Assembly (NCBI GenBank): GCA_030146365.1
Contig: JASLBU010000226.1
Location: forward strand, 1-7,192
Source of the DNA: Candidatus Limnocylindria bacterium
GTDB taxonomy: Bacteria; Chloroflexota; Limnocylindria; QHBO01
Length of the DNA: 7,192 nucleotides
Direction: 5' to 3'
Below, one piece after another: positions 1 to 6,771 of the stretch. The notes under the pieces are model-generated. The model was not told the origin of the DNA. It did no database searches and saw only the letters and a program-made list of their open reading frames with translations. How positions within the stretch are numbered: the stretch's first letter is position 1; each line of letters opens with the position of its first letter. A program made the position numbers and the translations under genes.

Positions 1-533
1 CCCAGCGTCAGCAGGCTCATGCCGTACTTCGAGAGCGTGTAGGCCGCATGGGCGCCGAGCCATCGCGGGTCGAGGTTGATCGGCGGCGACAGCGTCAGGA
101 TGTGGCCGTTGTCGGAGCGCTTGAGGTGCGGGATGCAGGCGCGCATGGCCAGGAACGTGCCGCGCACGTTGATGCTCTGCATGAGGTCGAAGCGCTTGGG
201 CTCGGTCTGCTCGATCGGCGTCAGCGAGATCGCGCTCGCGTTGTTGACGCAGACGTCGATGCCGCCGAAGCGCTCCGCGGTCTGCTCGACCGCCGCCGCC
301 ACGGCGTCCGCGTCGCGCACATCGCCGACGATCGGCAGCGCGGTGCCGCCGGCGGCCTCGATCTCCTCCGCCGCCGTGTAGACCGTGCCGGGCAGCTTGG
401 GATGGGGCTCGGCGGTCTTGGCCAGCAGCGCGACGTTGGCGCCGTCGCGCGCGGCGCGGACGGCGATCGCGAGCCCGATGCCGCGGCTCCCGCCCGTGAT
501 GAACAGCGTCCTGCCCGAGAGACCTTCGGCCAT
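1..533 (-). CDS. SDR family NAD(P)-dependent oxidoreductase, HSDL2-like (3' end outside window)
   Basis: The first 177 residues of a short-chain dehydrogenase/reductase are visible; the rest lies beyond base 1. The start is ATG at 533-531, preceded by GGAGGA (545-550 on the plus strand, 11-nt spacing). The Rossmann glycine motif TGGSRGIG is at residues 13-20, NNAS at 97-100, the probable catalytic Ser at 149, and YxxxK at Tyr165/Lys169, so the active site is present. The segment around residues 39-50 (KTAEPHPKLPGT) and the SPP motif at 149-151 are, from memory, typical of the hydroxysteroid-dehydrogenase-like 2 group, whose substrates are poorly defined; a cytosolic oxidoreductase acting on a lipid or acyl substrate is inferred. 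The gene lies just outside the island, 19 bp from the truncated tRNA-His copy, and appears to be original host DNA. The class is certain, the substrate is not. Confidence 0.93.
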   Translation of the reverse strand, partial: MAEGLSGRTLFITGGSRGIGLAIAVRAARDGANVALLAKTAEPHPKLPGTVYTAAEEIEAAGGTALPIVGDVRDADAVAAAVEQTAERFGGIDVCVNNASAISLTPIEQTEPKRFDLMQSINVRGTFLAMRACIPHLKRSDNGHILTLSPPINLDPRWLGAHAAYTLSKYGMSLLTL

Positions 534-552
534 CGTCGTTTCAGTCCTCCGA

Positions 553-601
553 TTCGTAAGGGGTGAGCGACGGGACTCGAACCCGCGACCGCCTGGACCA
601 C
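553..601 (-). repeat. Island-end direct repeat, copy 1: displaced 3' half of tRNA-His (att site)
   Basis: These 49 bases are identical to 6956-7004. On the minus strand they hold the tRNA-His sequence from anticodon base G34 through the 3' side of the anticodon stem, variable loop, T arm and 3' acceptor strand, plus 9 nt beyond. The D arm and 5' acceptor strand are missing: past 601 the sequence departs from the tRNA, with only scattered matches. The copy therefore cannot make a tRNA. This is the expected structure at the far end of an element inserted by a tyrosine integrase into a tRNA gene. Confidence 0.93.
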
Positions 602-686
602 GACCCGCGGGAGTGGGTGGCGCGGAGGTGCGATGCCGCACGCTTGACCCGTTGGGTTCTCTCAGTCGCTCCGGGTTTCGCTCAGT

Positions 687-1625
687 TTAGGCGCAAGATC
701 GGGCGCAGCGAGCGAAGGCGAGGTCGACGACGTCGGGTTTGCCGGTGTGCGGCTGAGCGAACACGAGGTCAGACGTCGGCGTCGTACTCGGTGGCCCCTG
801 ATGTCGGTCAAGGGCACCGCCGAGCACGTCGGCCAGCGGGACGCTTCGCGCTGAGCGCTTGCTCTTGGGTCTCCCGAACTCGCCGCGCACGAGGTGGCGT
901 CGGACACGGATGCGGCGGGCGGCCCGGTCCACGTCCTGCCACCGGCGCGCAAGCAGCTCCCCTGCCTCATCCCTGTCATCGCGGCGCACAGGTACATCAC
1001 CCCCTCGACACGGCCGAGATCATCGTCGGCGACGGCGGCGAGGAGCAGGTCTGGTTCGTCCTCGTCGAGGACGCGAATGTCGGGATCGGTGTCGCCGGCT
1101 TTCGGCTTCTTGAACCTGCAGGGGTTCCGGATCGTCCAGCCTCGCTCGATGGCGTGCTCGCAGATGCCGTGCAGGAGCCCGACGTGATTGAGCCTGCTCT
1201 TGACGGACTGGCCGCTACGGCGACGGTCGGCGATGAACGCCTCGACCGTCGCTTGGCTGGACACTCGAGCGGGCGCTCCCAAAGTTCGGGATGAGGTGAG
1301 TGCGCAGGTAGGACTTGAAGCCCTCGATCGTTGACCGTTCGCGGCCCATGCCGGTCAGGTGTGCGACGAGCCGCTCACCGCCTTCGCGGACTGTGAGGCG
1401 CGCGACCGTCGTAGGCGTGAGGGGTTCGGTCGCGCTTCGGCGCCGCAGCTCGCGCTCAGCTTGCGCACGGGTGAGTCCGTCGCGGCCTCCCGGCGCGCGC
1501 ACTGGGCCAGCACGCGCGTCAGGCGGCGTCCGTTTTGGCGTGTACCGCCTCCCGTCCGTGCCGCCTCCCCTGACGATTCTTGGCCGCGTATGGCTGACGT
1601 CGTGATCCGCACGAGCGTCATCCAA
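687..1625 (-). pseudogene. Tyrosine recombinase (phage-type integrase), frameshifted and missing its C-terminus
   Basis: Integrase sequence can be followed across several frames. From 1625 to about 1280 lies the N-terminal and SAM-like core-binding part (TVREGGERLVAHLTGMGRE, then SYLRTHLIPNFG). From about 1260 to 960 in another frame it continues (TVEAFIAD, GLLHGICEHAIERGW, DPDIRVLDEDE) to MTGMRQG, the first catalytic arginine box. From about 957 it resumes in the original frame (ELLARRWQDVD, GEFGRPKSKRSARSVPLAD, LVFAQPHTGKP). By my reading, three single-base losses, near 1279, 1263 and 960, explain the shifts. After HTGKP the frame stops at 687, so the HxxR box, the later His and the nucleophilic Tyr are absent. 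Even with the frames repaired the protein should be inactive. The start is uncertain; TTG at 1625 is only the longest choice. The gene lies beside the displaced tRNA-His copy, as expected for the enzyme that inserted the element. Confidence 0.87.
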
Positions 1626-1715
1626 CTCGGCCTCTATCGCGGCGACTCCGAGGCATTCGTCGCAGCCCTACGCACCGATGGGCTCGAGGCCCGGATCGAT
1701 GAGCCAGCGGGATAG
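1590..1715 (+). CDS. Possible 41-residue ORF or 5' remnant, unrecognised
   Basis: This plus-strand ATG frame begins MADVVIRTSVIQLGLYRGD, continues EAFVAALRTDGLEARIDEP and stops at TAG (1713-1715). Most third codon positions are G or C and the composition is that of a soluble protein (a beta-like stretch, then a helix), unlike the Arg/Ser/Pro-rich shadow frames around it. It runs opposite to all confident genes, overlaps the poorly defined 5' end of the integrase remnant, and has no convincing Shine-Dalgarno sequence. It may be the beginning of a cargo gene cut short by a deletion or mutation. No function is assigned. Confidence 0.3.
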   Translation: MADVVIRTSVIQLGLYRGDSEAFVAALRTDGLEARIDEPAG

Positions 1716-1875
1716 TCGTCGTTCATGCGAGCGCTCCAGCTCCTCGTCGTGGGCGCCGTCCCGCTCCGGAACGGCCCGGTCCGTCGGAGGGACCGAGAGA
1801 CTGCGCGATGTCGAGATGGGCAGATCCGCCAGCTGCGGACCGCCTTCGGTGCACTGCGCCCGGTTCCCCTCGGAA
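1716..1875. other. Non-coding stretch downstream of livF
   Basis: No convincing reading frame is seen between the possible small ORF and the livF stop. Frames that stay open here are rich in Arg, Ser and Pro and match nothing I recognise. It probably holds the 3' untranslated region of the importer operon and scarred DNA between the transporter genes and the integrase remnant. Confidence 0.4.
1777..1795 (-). terminator. Weak candidate stem-loop downstream of livF
   Basis: CGGTCC (1777-1782) pairs perfectly with GGACCG (1790-1795) around a 7-nt loop, about 80 nt past the livF stop. No T-rich tract follows on the minus strand, so it is not a classic intrinsic terminator. In a genome this GC-rich, six-pair stems are common, and the call rests mainly on position at the operon end. 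Confidence 0.2.
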
Positions 1876-2652
1876 TCAGCCGCCGGCCGGTGCGGGGTCG
1901 GCCTTCGGCGCGTCCGCGGCCCGGCGCGACTCCTCCACCGAGCCGCCGAAGTACAGCGCCGACATATCGGGGTTGTTCAGAACGTCGTCAGCCCGGCCGG
2001 TGAGTAGGACCCGGCCGCTCTCCATGACGATGCCGTGGGTCGCCAGGCGCAGCCCGAACCGAACGTTCTGCTCGACGATCAGCACCGTCTTGCCGGTAGC
2101 GGTCAACGTCCTTACGGAAGAGAAGACCTGCTTGAGGGCCTTGGGGTCCAACCCCAGCGACGGCTCGTCGAGCATGACCAGCTTCGGGTCGAGCATGAGC
2201 GACCGGCCAATCTCCACCATGCGGCGCTGACCGCCCGACAGGTTGCCCGCCTTCTCGCCGCCGCGCTCGCTGACAACGGCGAACAGCTCCTCGACGGCGC
2301 CGTAGCGCTCGCGCAGCAGGGCCTTGTCCCTGCGCAGGATGTAGCCGCCCATCATCACGTTCTCACGAACCGTGATGTTGGGAAACAGGCCGTTGGATTG
2401 CGGGACCTGCGCGATCCCCATGCCAAGAATCTCGGCCGGCGTGCGGCCGTCTATCTGTTCCCCATCGAGGAAGATATGGCCCTCGCGCGGGCGTAGGATC
2501 CCGCTCACGGCCCGCAGCACGGTCGACTTGCCGGCCCCGTTGGGCCCGACGATGCAGCCGATTGCCCCCGGCGCGAGCTCCATGTCGACGCCCTGGAGGA
2601 CGTCGCCGCCGCCGTAGCCGGCGATGACGCCCTCCAGTCGCAGGAGGCTCAT
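1876..2652 (-). CDS. livF: HAAT-family ABC transporter ATP-binding protein LivF
   Basis: A 258-residue cytoplasmic ATPase, normal length for LivF plus an Ala/Asp/Pro-rich tail (about 239-258). Walker A GPNGAGKST is at 36-44, the Q-loop region is near Gln85, the signature LSGGQ at 138-142, Walker B KLVMLDEP at 157-164. The switch position reads VEQN (193-196): Gln replaces the usual H-loop His, which is normal for LivF and separates it from LivG. It should pair with the ATPase half of LivMG to drive import. The start ATG (2652-2650) overlaps the livMG stop as ATGA, implying translational coupling; GGAG lies shortly upstream on the minus strand. The same frame stays open upstream to 3096, but that part only shadows livMG. 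The signature continues RRMVEIGR, whereas the LivF pattern I know best reads EQQM; a small variation. Last gene of the operon. Confidence 0.96.
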   Translation of the reverse strand: MSLLRLEGVIAGYGGGDVLQGVDMELAPGAIGCIVGPNGAGKSTVLRAVSGILRPREGHIFLDGEQIDGRTPAEILGMGIAQVPQSNGLFPNITVRENVMMGGYILRRDKALLRERYGAVEELFAVVSERGGEKAGNLSGGQRRMVEIGRSLMLDPKLVMLDEPSLGLDPKALKQVFSSVRTLTATGKTVLIVEQNVRFGLRLATHGIVMESGRVLLTGRADDVLNNPDMSALYFGGSVEESRRAADAPKADPAPAGG

Positions 2653-4532
2653 GTCGCCACCCCGGGGGGCTGCTCGAGCGAGAAGTCCTCGCCGAGGTAG
2701 GCGTCGAGTACCCGCGGGTCCTTCTGCACCATGTCCGGCGGGCCCTCGCAGATGCAGGCGCCGCGCGCGAGTACAAGCACGGGGTTGCAGAGCCCCAGGA
2801 CGAAGGGCATGTTGTGCTCGACGATCAGGAAAGTCGTGCCCTGCCGGTTGAGCGTGCGGATCATCTCCCCCATCCGGTCGATGAGCGTCGGGTTGATGCC
2901 CCCGGCGGGCTCGTCGAGCATGATCAGCTTCGGCTCGAGCGCGAGGACCTGCGCCAGCTCGACGAGCTTCTGCTGGCCGAACGAAAGCGCGTTCGCCTTC
3001 TGATCCCGGAAGCGCTCCATTCCGACGAACTCGAGGAACTGCATCGCCTTGTCGGCCTCGTCGCCGCGCATCGCGCCGGCGTTGAGCTGACCCCATCTGA
3101 ACTCCCGCAGTGGGGCGACGACGTTCTCGAGGACGGTCATGTCATGGAACAGCCGGGTGATCTGGAAGGTGCGGCCGATGCCTCGGTGCGCGCGTCGGTA
3201 GGACGAGAGCCCGTCGATGGGCTCGCCGTCGAACCATACTTCGCCGCCGTTCGGCGTCATGGTTCCGCCGATGAGGTTGAACGCCGTCGTCTTGCCCGAC
3301 CCGTTCGGGCCGATCAGGGCGGTGATGGATCCCTGCGGGACGGAAAAGGAGGCGCTGTCGACAGCCCGCAGACCGCCGAAGTGCTTGCTCAGCCCCTTGA
3401 CCTCGAGCAGTGGCGCACCAGGCTCGACGGCGGTCACGGGGGGCTGCGCACGGTCGCTGATGACAAGCGGACCCTCGAGCCGGGCGCCGACCAGTCCAGC
3501 CTTGCCGCGCTTGCGGCGCTCGATCAACCGCTCACGGATGGTCGGGATGATGCCCCTTGGCAGGAAGAGCACGACCACCGCCAGAAGTCCGCCGAAGATC
3601 AACAGGCGGGTGTTTCCGCCGCCGCCCAGCGTGTTCGCCCACTCATTGAGTGGCTCGACGATGAAGGCGCCGAGCACCGGCCCCCACAGGGTGGCGCGTC
3701 CACCCAGGATCATGCAAAGGATGATCTGGACGCTAACGAGGATGCTGAACATGCCACGGGGATCGATGAACGCCAAGTAGTAGGCGTAGACGCCGCCGGC
3801 CATGCCGAGGAAGAGCCCGCTGGCAACAAAGGCGAGCATCTTGTACACCGGCGTGTTGACCCCGACGGTGGCCGCCTTGTCCTCGTCCTCGCGCATCGCG
3901 ATCAACCCCATGCCGAACTTCGTCATCCGAATCCGCCACGCCATCAGCAGCGACAGGCCGAGCAGACCCAGCAGCGTGTAGTAGAAGGGCCAGTACTGGT
4001 AGGCCACGTCCCACTGCGGGATCGGCAGCGAAAGCCCCTGCGTGCCGTTGGTGAAGCTGTCCCAGTTGATCGCCGTGAGCTGCAGGAGAAAGAGGAAGGC
4101 GATCGTCAGGATGACGAACGAATGGCCGCGTGTACGCATCGCCACGAGACCGAGGATCAGGGCCAGCAGCGCTGAGATCAGGCCAGCGACCGGAACCCAC
4201 AGGAAGGGGTTGCCAGCGACCTCCAGCGAGCCGAGCGCAACGGTGTAGGCGCCGACGCCGACGAACGCCGACTGCCCCAGCGAGATGTAGCCGCCGAAGC
4301 CCGAGATGATGTTCAGCCCAACCGCTCCGATGGCGAACACCATCGAGAGGATGATCATGTTCTGGTAGTAGAGGTCGTCGGAGAGCACCGGGTAGGCGAT
4401 CAACAGCAGGGCCCCGGCGAGCGGAAGCAGCCCCCAGCCGCCGAGGGGCAGCCGCCGTCGGGGCGGTTCCGTGGGCGCAGGTGGCGCGGCCGCCCCGAGG
4501 GGCGACGTCTGGGCGGTCGTCGAGTCGCTCAC
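2649..4532 (-). CDS. Fused LivM permease - LivG ATPase of HAAT-family ABC importer
   Basis: One 627-residue protein holds two subunits usually made separately. Residues 1-30 are a Pro/Ala-rich cytoplasmic lead; about 31-330 form a LivM-type permease with multiple hydrophobic segments, NIISGFGGYISLGQSAF (74-90) and a coupling region around MREDEDKAATVGVNTP (213-228). A basic linker (about 331-373) leads to a LivG ATPase: Q-loop Gln457, Walker A GPNGSGKTT 408-416, signature LSFGQQ 516-521, Walker B KLIMLDEP 535-542, H-loop His573 in VEHN. Both halves look complete, with no stop between them. The start GTG at 4532 follows GGGAGGA with 9-nt spacing and overlaps the livH stop (GTGA); the open frame extends to 5564, but that part shadows livH. 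The stop overlaps the livF start. Permease-ATPase fusions of this type are known in databases, so this is uncommon rather than new. Confidence 0.96.
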   Translation of the reverse strand: MSDSTTAQTSPLGAAAPPAPTEPPRRRLPLGGWGLLPLAGALLLIAYPVLSDDLYYQNMIILSMVFAIGAVGLNIISGFGGYISLGQSAFVGVGAYTVALGSLEVAGNPFLWVPVAGLISALLALILGLVAMRTRGHSFVILTIAFLFLLQLTAINWDSFTNGTQGLSLPIPQWDVAYQYWPFYYTLLGLLGLSLLMAWRIRMTKFGMGLIAMREDEDKAATVGVNTPVYKMLAFVASGLFLGMAGGVYAYYLAFIDPRGMFSILVSVQIILCMILGGRATLWGPVLGAFIVEPLNEWANTLGGGGNTRLLIFGGLLAVVVLFLPRGIIPTIRERLIERRKRGKAGLVGARLEGPLVISDRAQPPVTAVEPGAPLLEVKGLSKHFGGLRAVDSASFSVPQGSITALIGPNGSGKTTAFNLIGGTMTPNGGEVWFDGEPIDGLSSYRRAHRGIGRTFQITRLFHDMTVLENVVAPLREFRWGQLNAGAMRGDEADKAMQFLEFVGMERFRDQKANALSFGQQKLVELAQVLALEPKLIMLDEPAGGINPTLIDRMGEMIRTLNRQGTTFLIVEHNMPFVLGLCNPVLVLARGACICEGPPDMVQKDPRVLDAYLGEDFSLEQPPGVAT

Positions 4533-5410
4533 AACGCGACGTCCTCCCGAAGTCGAGCGCCCATGAGCCCCTGGGGGCGCACCAGCAGGACTACGAAGAT
4601 CACCACGAACGGCACCGCGGTCGCCCACTCCGGCCCGACGTAGGTCGTGGTCATGGTCTCGGCCACGCCGAGGAGGAGCGCCCCCACGATCGCTCCCGGC
4701 AGGCTCCCCATGCCCCCGAGGACGATGATGCCCAGCAGGCGCGAGATCCACAGGTAATGCGAGCCGGGCAGGAACGGGTAGAGCACGCTGACGATGGAGC
4801 CTCCCGCACCCGTGACCGCGATGCCCACGGCGAAGGTCATCGCGGCGACCGCGGCGACGTTGACGCCCACGAGTTCGGCGCCCTCCGGGTTCACGGCGCT
4901 GGCCCGGATCGCGCGGCCGGTCCAGCTGCGCATCAGGAACGCGTAGAGCGCGGCGAGCACGCCAACCGCGACAAGGCAGCCGTAGACCTGGGCCTTGGGC
5001 AGGAACATGCCGGCGACCCCGAAGGACTCGTCGAAGTACGGGGCTCTGACGGCGTGCGACGTGTTGCCCCAAACGAAGCCCATGATGCCCTCGAGCACGA
5101 GCGCAAGCGCGAACGTCAGCAGGACCGACGCCGACGGCGGGGCCATGCGGATCCGCCGAACAGTGGTTTGGTAGAGGATCCAGCCCAGGGCGAACATCAG
5201 CGGAGTCGTGAAGACGATCGACGCCAGCGGGTCGAGCCCAGTGGCGTCCCAGATCGTCCAGGTGACGAACGCGGCAGCGATGAGGAAGGCGCCGTGCGCC
5301 ACGTTGATGACGTCCATGACCCCGAAGATCAGGGTCAACCCTGAGGCCAGCAGCGCGTATACGCCGCCGATCAGGAGGCCCAGCAGCACGGCTTGGAGGA
5401 GTTCGGTCAC
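4529..5410 (-). CDS. livH: HAAT-family ABC importer permease LivH
   Basis: A 293-residue integral membrane protein of normal LivH length with about eight hydrophobic segments. The family pattern GLTLIFGVMDVINVAHGAF is at 24-42. The cytoplasmic EAA-like loop that contacts the ATPase is TGRAIRASAVNPEGAELVGVN at 164-184. A later conserved stretch, LLGIIVLGGMGSLPGAIVGA, is at 225-244. With the permease half of LivMG it should form the transmembrane channel. The start is GTG at 5410, with GGGGA about 10 nt upstream; no better start lies nearby. It is 60 nt downstream of livK, the only sizeable gap in the operon, and its stop overlaps the livMG start by 4 nt, indicating coupled translation. Family assignment is firm; the transported compound is unknown. 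Confidence 0.96.
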   Translation of the reverse strand: MTELLQAVLLGLLIGGVYALLASGLTLIFGVMDVINVAHGAFLIAAAFVTWTIWDATGLDPLASIVFTTPLMFALGWILYQTTVRRIRMAPPSASVLLTFALALVLEGIMGFVWGNTSHAVRAPYFDESFGVAGMFLPKAQVYGCLVAVGVLAALYAFLMRSWTGRAIRASAVNPEGAELVGVNVAAVAAMTFAVGIAVTGAGGSIVSVLYPFLPGSHYLWISRLLGIIVLGGMGSLPGAIVGALLLGVAETMTTTYVGPEWATAVPFVVIFVVLLVRPQGLMGARLREDVAL

Positions 5411-5433
5411 TGGTCGTGGATCCCCGCAACAGA

Positions 5434-5463
5434 GGGGGGAGCGGCGCGTCGACGCCCCCCCCC
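5434..5463 (-). promoter_or_regulatory. GC-rich stem-loop in the livK-livH gap
   Basis: In the 60-nt gap between livK and livH a G6 run (5434-5439, plus strand) faces a C9 run (5455-5463), with the perfect palindrome GCGTCGACGC (5446-5455) between them. The transcript could form a strong hairpin just after the livK stop. Such hairpins after the binding-protein gene are known in ABC import operons, where they protect the upstream message or limit read-through so that binding protein is made in excess. That role is inferred here. No T tract follows, and livH has no evident promoter of its own. Confidence 0.5.
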
Positions 5464-5470
5464 GTTCCCC

Positions 5471-6727
5471 TTACCGCTCCTGACCGCCGCCGTAGGTCTC
5501 GACGATCTTGTCGCTCGTGGCCGCCTCCTCGGGCAGGACGATCTCCGCCTTGCCGTCCTGCCATTGGCCGATGAGGAACTCGCCCTCGGGGGCGCCGGTC
5601 TCATCCCAGCTCAGCGGTCCGAGGATGGTCTCCACCTCGTTCTCCCGCAGCCAGTCGGCCAGCTTCGTCTGGTCCTCCTTGGCGCACCCGCCGACCGCCT
5701 CGACCGCCGCGGCCATCACCTGGGCGGCCGCGAACGCGTCGGCTGCGTCCTCCTGCACCGGTTGGTCGCCGAACATCTCCTTGTACTTGGCGACGAACTC
5801 CTCGTTGCCGGGCGTGGTGGCGTCCTCGGTGTGGCTCACCGCGTAGAAGACGCCCTCGGTGCGGTCCTCGCCTATGCCCTTCAGGTACTGGTTGCCGAAC
5901 GACGGCGCGCTGGTCTGGAAGATCATCTTGGGAGAGAAGTTGACCCTCTTGAGCGCGCGCATGAACCCGACGCCGTCGGCGAACGTCGCGCCATGGATCA
6001 CTAGGTCGGGGTTCTTGCTCTTGACCGCATTGGCGATCGCGTCGAAGTTGCTCGTGTCGACGGGGTAGGTGCTCTCCTGCACCGTTTCGATCCCCTCCGG
6101 CTCGAGCTTCTCCTTGATGCCCTCGAGCACCGGGATGGCGAACGGATCGTCGAGCGTCGGGTAGGCCGCCGTCTTTGGCCGCTTGTCCTCCGGCAGGCTG
6201 AGGATCCACTCGGCGAACAGGTCTCCCTGCTTGTCCGCGGTTGCCTGCTGGGCGAAGAAGAGCATCTTGTAGCCGCGCTCGAAGATCTCGGGCGCGCCGC
6301 CGGCGGGTTCTACGTAGAGCATCCGGTTGCGCTCGGCGACCGTCGATGCGGGGATGTTGAGCAGCGAGGAGAACGTTCCCAGCAGCAGCGCGACCTTGTC
6401 ACGACTGACAAGGGATGTGTAGTCGGAGACGACCGTGTTCTGGTTGCTGGCGTCGTCGCGTATGACGAGCTGGACCTTTGCCCCGAGCAGGCCGTCGCCC
6501 TCGTTGGTCATCGTCTCCCATACCTTGTAGCCCTCCTGGGCGGCCTTGCCGGGCTCGGAGAACTCCCCGGTCAAGGGCAGGGACGCGCCGAACTTGATCG
6601 GGTTGCCGCAGTTACTGGTGGCCCCACCCCCGCCGCCAGACGCACCGGAGCCCTCGTCATCCGAGCCGCATCCGACGACCACTGCCAAGAGGAGCGCCAA
6701 GAACAACCACGCTGGTCTTCTGAGCAT
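5471..6727 (-). CDS. livK: HAAT-family ABC transporter substrate-binding lipoprotein (LivK-like)
   Basis: A 418-residue extracytoplasmic binding protein of the type I periplasmic fold (Peripla_BP_6, LivJ/LivK class). Residues 1-19 are a lipoprotein signal peptide (MLRRPAW, then a Leu/Ala/Val core) ending in lipobox VVGC with Cys20 as the lipidation site. A Gly/Ser linker follows (21-37). The mature fold opens with PIKFGASLPLTGEFSEPGKA (43-62), where such proteins begin their ligand pocket. Cys40 and Cys348 are the only other cysteines and might pair. I chose ATG at 6727 because AAGGAG lies 6 nt upstream and the signal peptide begins there; an upstream ATG at 6769 would add 14 polar residues and put the ribosome site inside the gene. 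First gene of the operon. Substrate is not settled: this class binds branched-chain amino acids, amides, urea, aromatic acids and others. Confidence 0.95.
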   Translation of the reverse strand: MLRRPAWLFLALLLAVVVGCGSDDEGSGASGGGGGATSNCGNPIKFGASLPLTGEFSEPGKAAQEGYKVWETMTNEGDGLLGAKVQLVIRDDASNQNTVVSDYTSLVSRDKVALLLGTFSSLLNIPASTVAERNRMLYVEPAGGAPEIFERGYKMLFFAQQATADKQGDLFAEWILSLPEDKRPKTAAYPTLDDPFAIPVLEGIKEKLEPEGIETVQESTYPVDTSNFDAIANAVKSKNPDLVIHGATFADGVGFMRALKRVNFSPKMIFQTSAPSFGNQYLKGIGEDRTEGVFYAVSHTEDATTPGNEEFVAKYKEMFGDQPVQEDAADAFAAAQVMAAAVEAVGGCAKEDQTKLADWLRENEVETILGPLSWDETGAPEGEFLIGQWQDGKAEIVLPEEAATSDKIVETYGGGQER

Positions 6728-6733
6728 GAGTCT

Positions 6734-6739
6734 CTCCTT
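6734..6739 (-). promoter_or_regulatory. livK ribosome-binding site
   Basis: The minus strand reads AAGGAG followed by AGACTC and ATG, a 6-nt spacing. It is the strongest ribosome-binding site in the window and decides the livK start at 6727 over the in-frame ATG at 6769. It suits a binding protein needed in excess over the membrane subunits. Confidence 0.8.
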
Positions 6740-6751
6740 AAATCGTTCGCG

Positions 6752-6771
6752 CGTTGCAATCGTTTGCAACG
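6752..6771 (-). promoter_or_regulatory. 20-nt palindrome resembling a LacI-family operator, upstream of livK
   Basis: The minus strand reads CGTTGCAAACGATTGCAACG. The 8-nt arms are perfect complements, and only one central pair (A/A) breaks the symmetry. The centre AAACGATT fits the AANCGNTT core common to LacI/GalR operators. It lies 24 nt from the livK start codon, where a bound repressor could block initiation. AACGATT recurs once, next to the ribosome-binding site. No regulator gene is in the window, so the controlling protein would act from elsewhere. I could not place -35 and -10 boxes with confidence. Confidence 0.55.

Noticed and set aside
48..566. 172-codon plus-strand frame over the SDR gene
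   Set aside because: Antisense shadow; the minus strand carries an SDR with cofactor and catalytic motifs.
2653..3096. Upstream extension of the livF frame
   Set aside because: It is a shadow of the ATPase half of livMG; livF homology begins at the ATG at 2652.
2814..4175. 453-codon open frame on the plus strand
   Set aside because: It lies fully opposite livMG, is rich in Asp/Arg/Gln/His with no motif, and is typical antisense openness in GC-rich DNA.
4481..5344. 287-codon plus-strand frame
   Set aside because: Antisense to livH, whose motifs and membrane segments are clear; the plus frame is charged low-complexity sequence.
4533..5564. Upstream extension of the livMG frame to a 971-residue protein
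   Set aside because: The added part overlaps livH in another frame and is Arg/Gly-rich; the GTG at 4532 has a good ribosome-binding site and overlaps the livH stop.
5601..6209. 202-codon minus-strand frame inside livK
   Set aside because: Out-of-frame Arg/Gly-rich shadow of livK.
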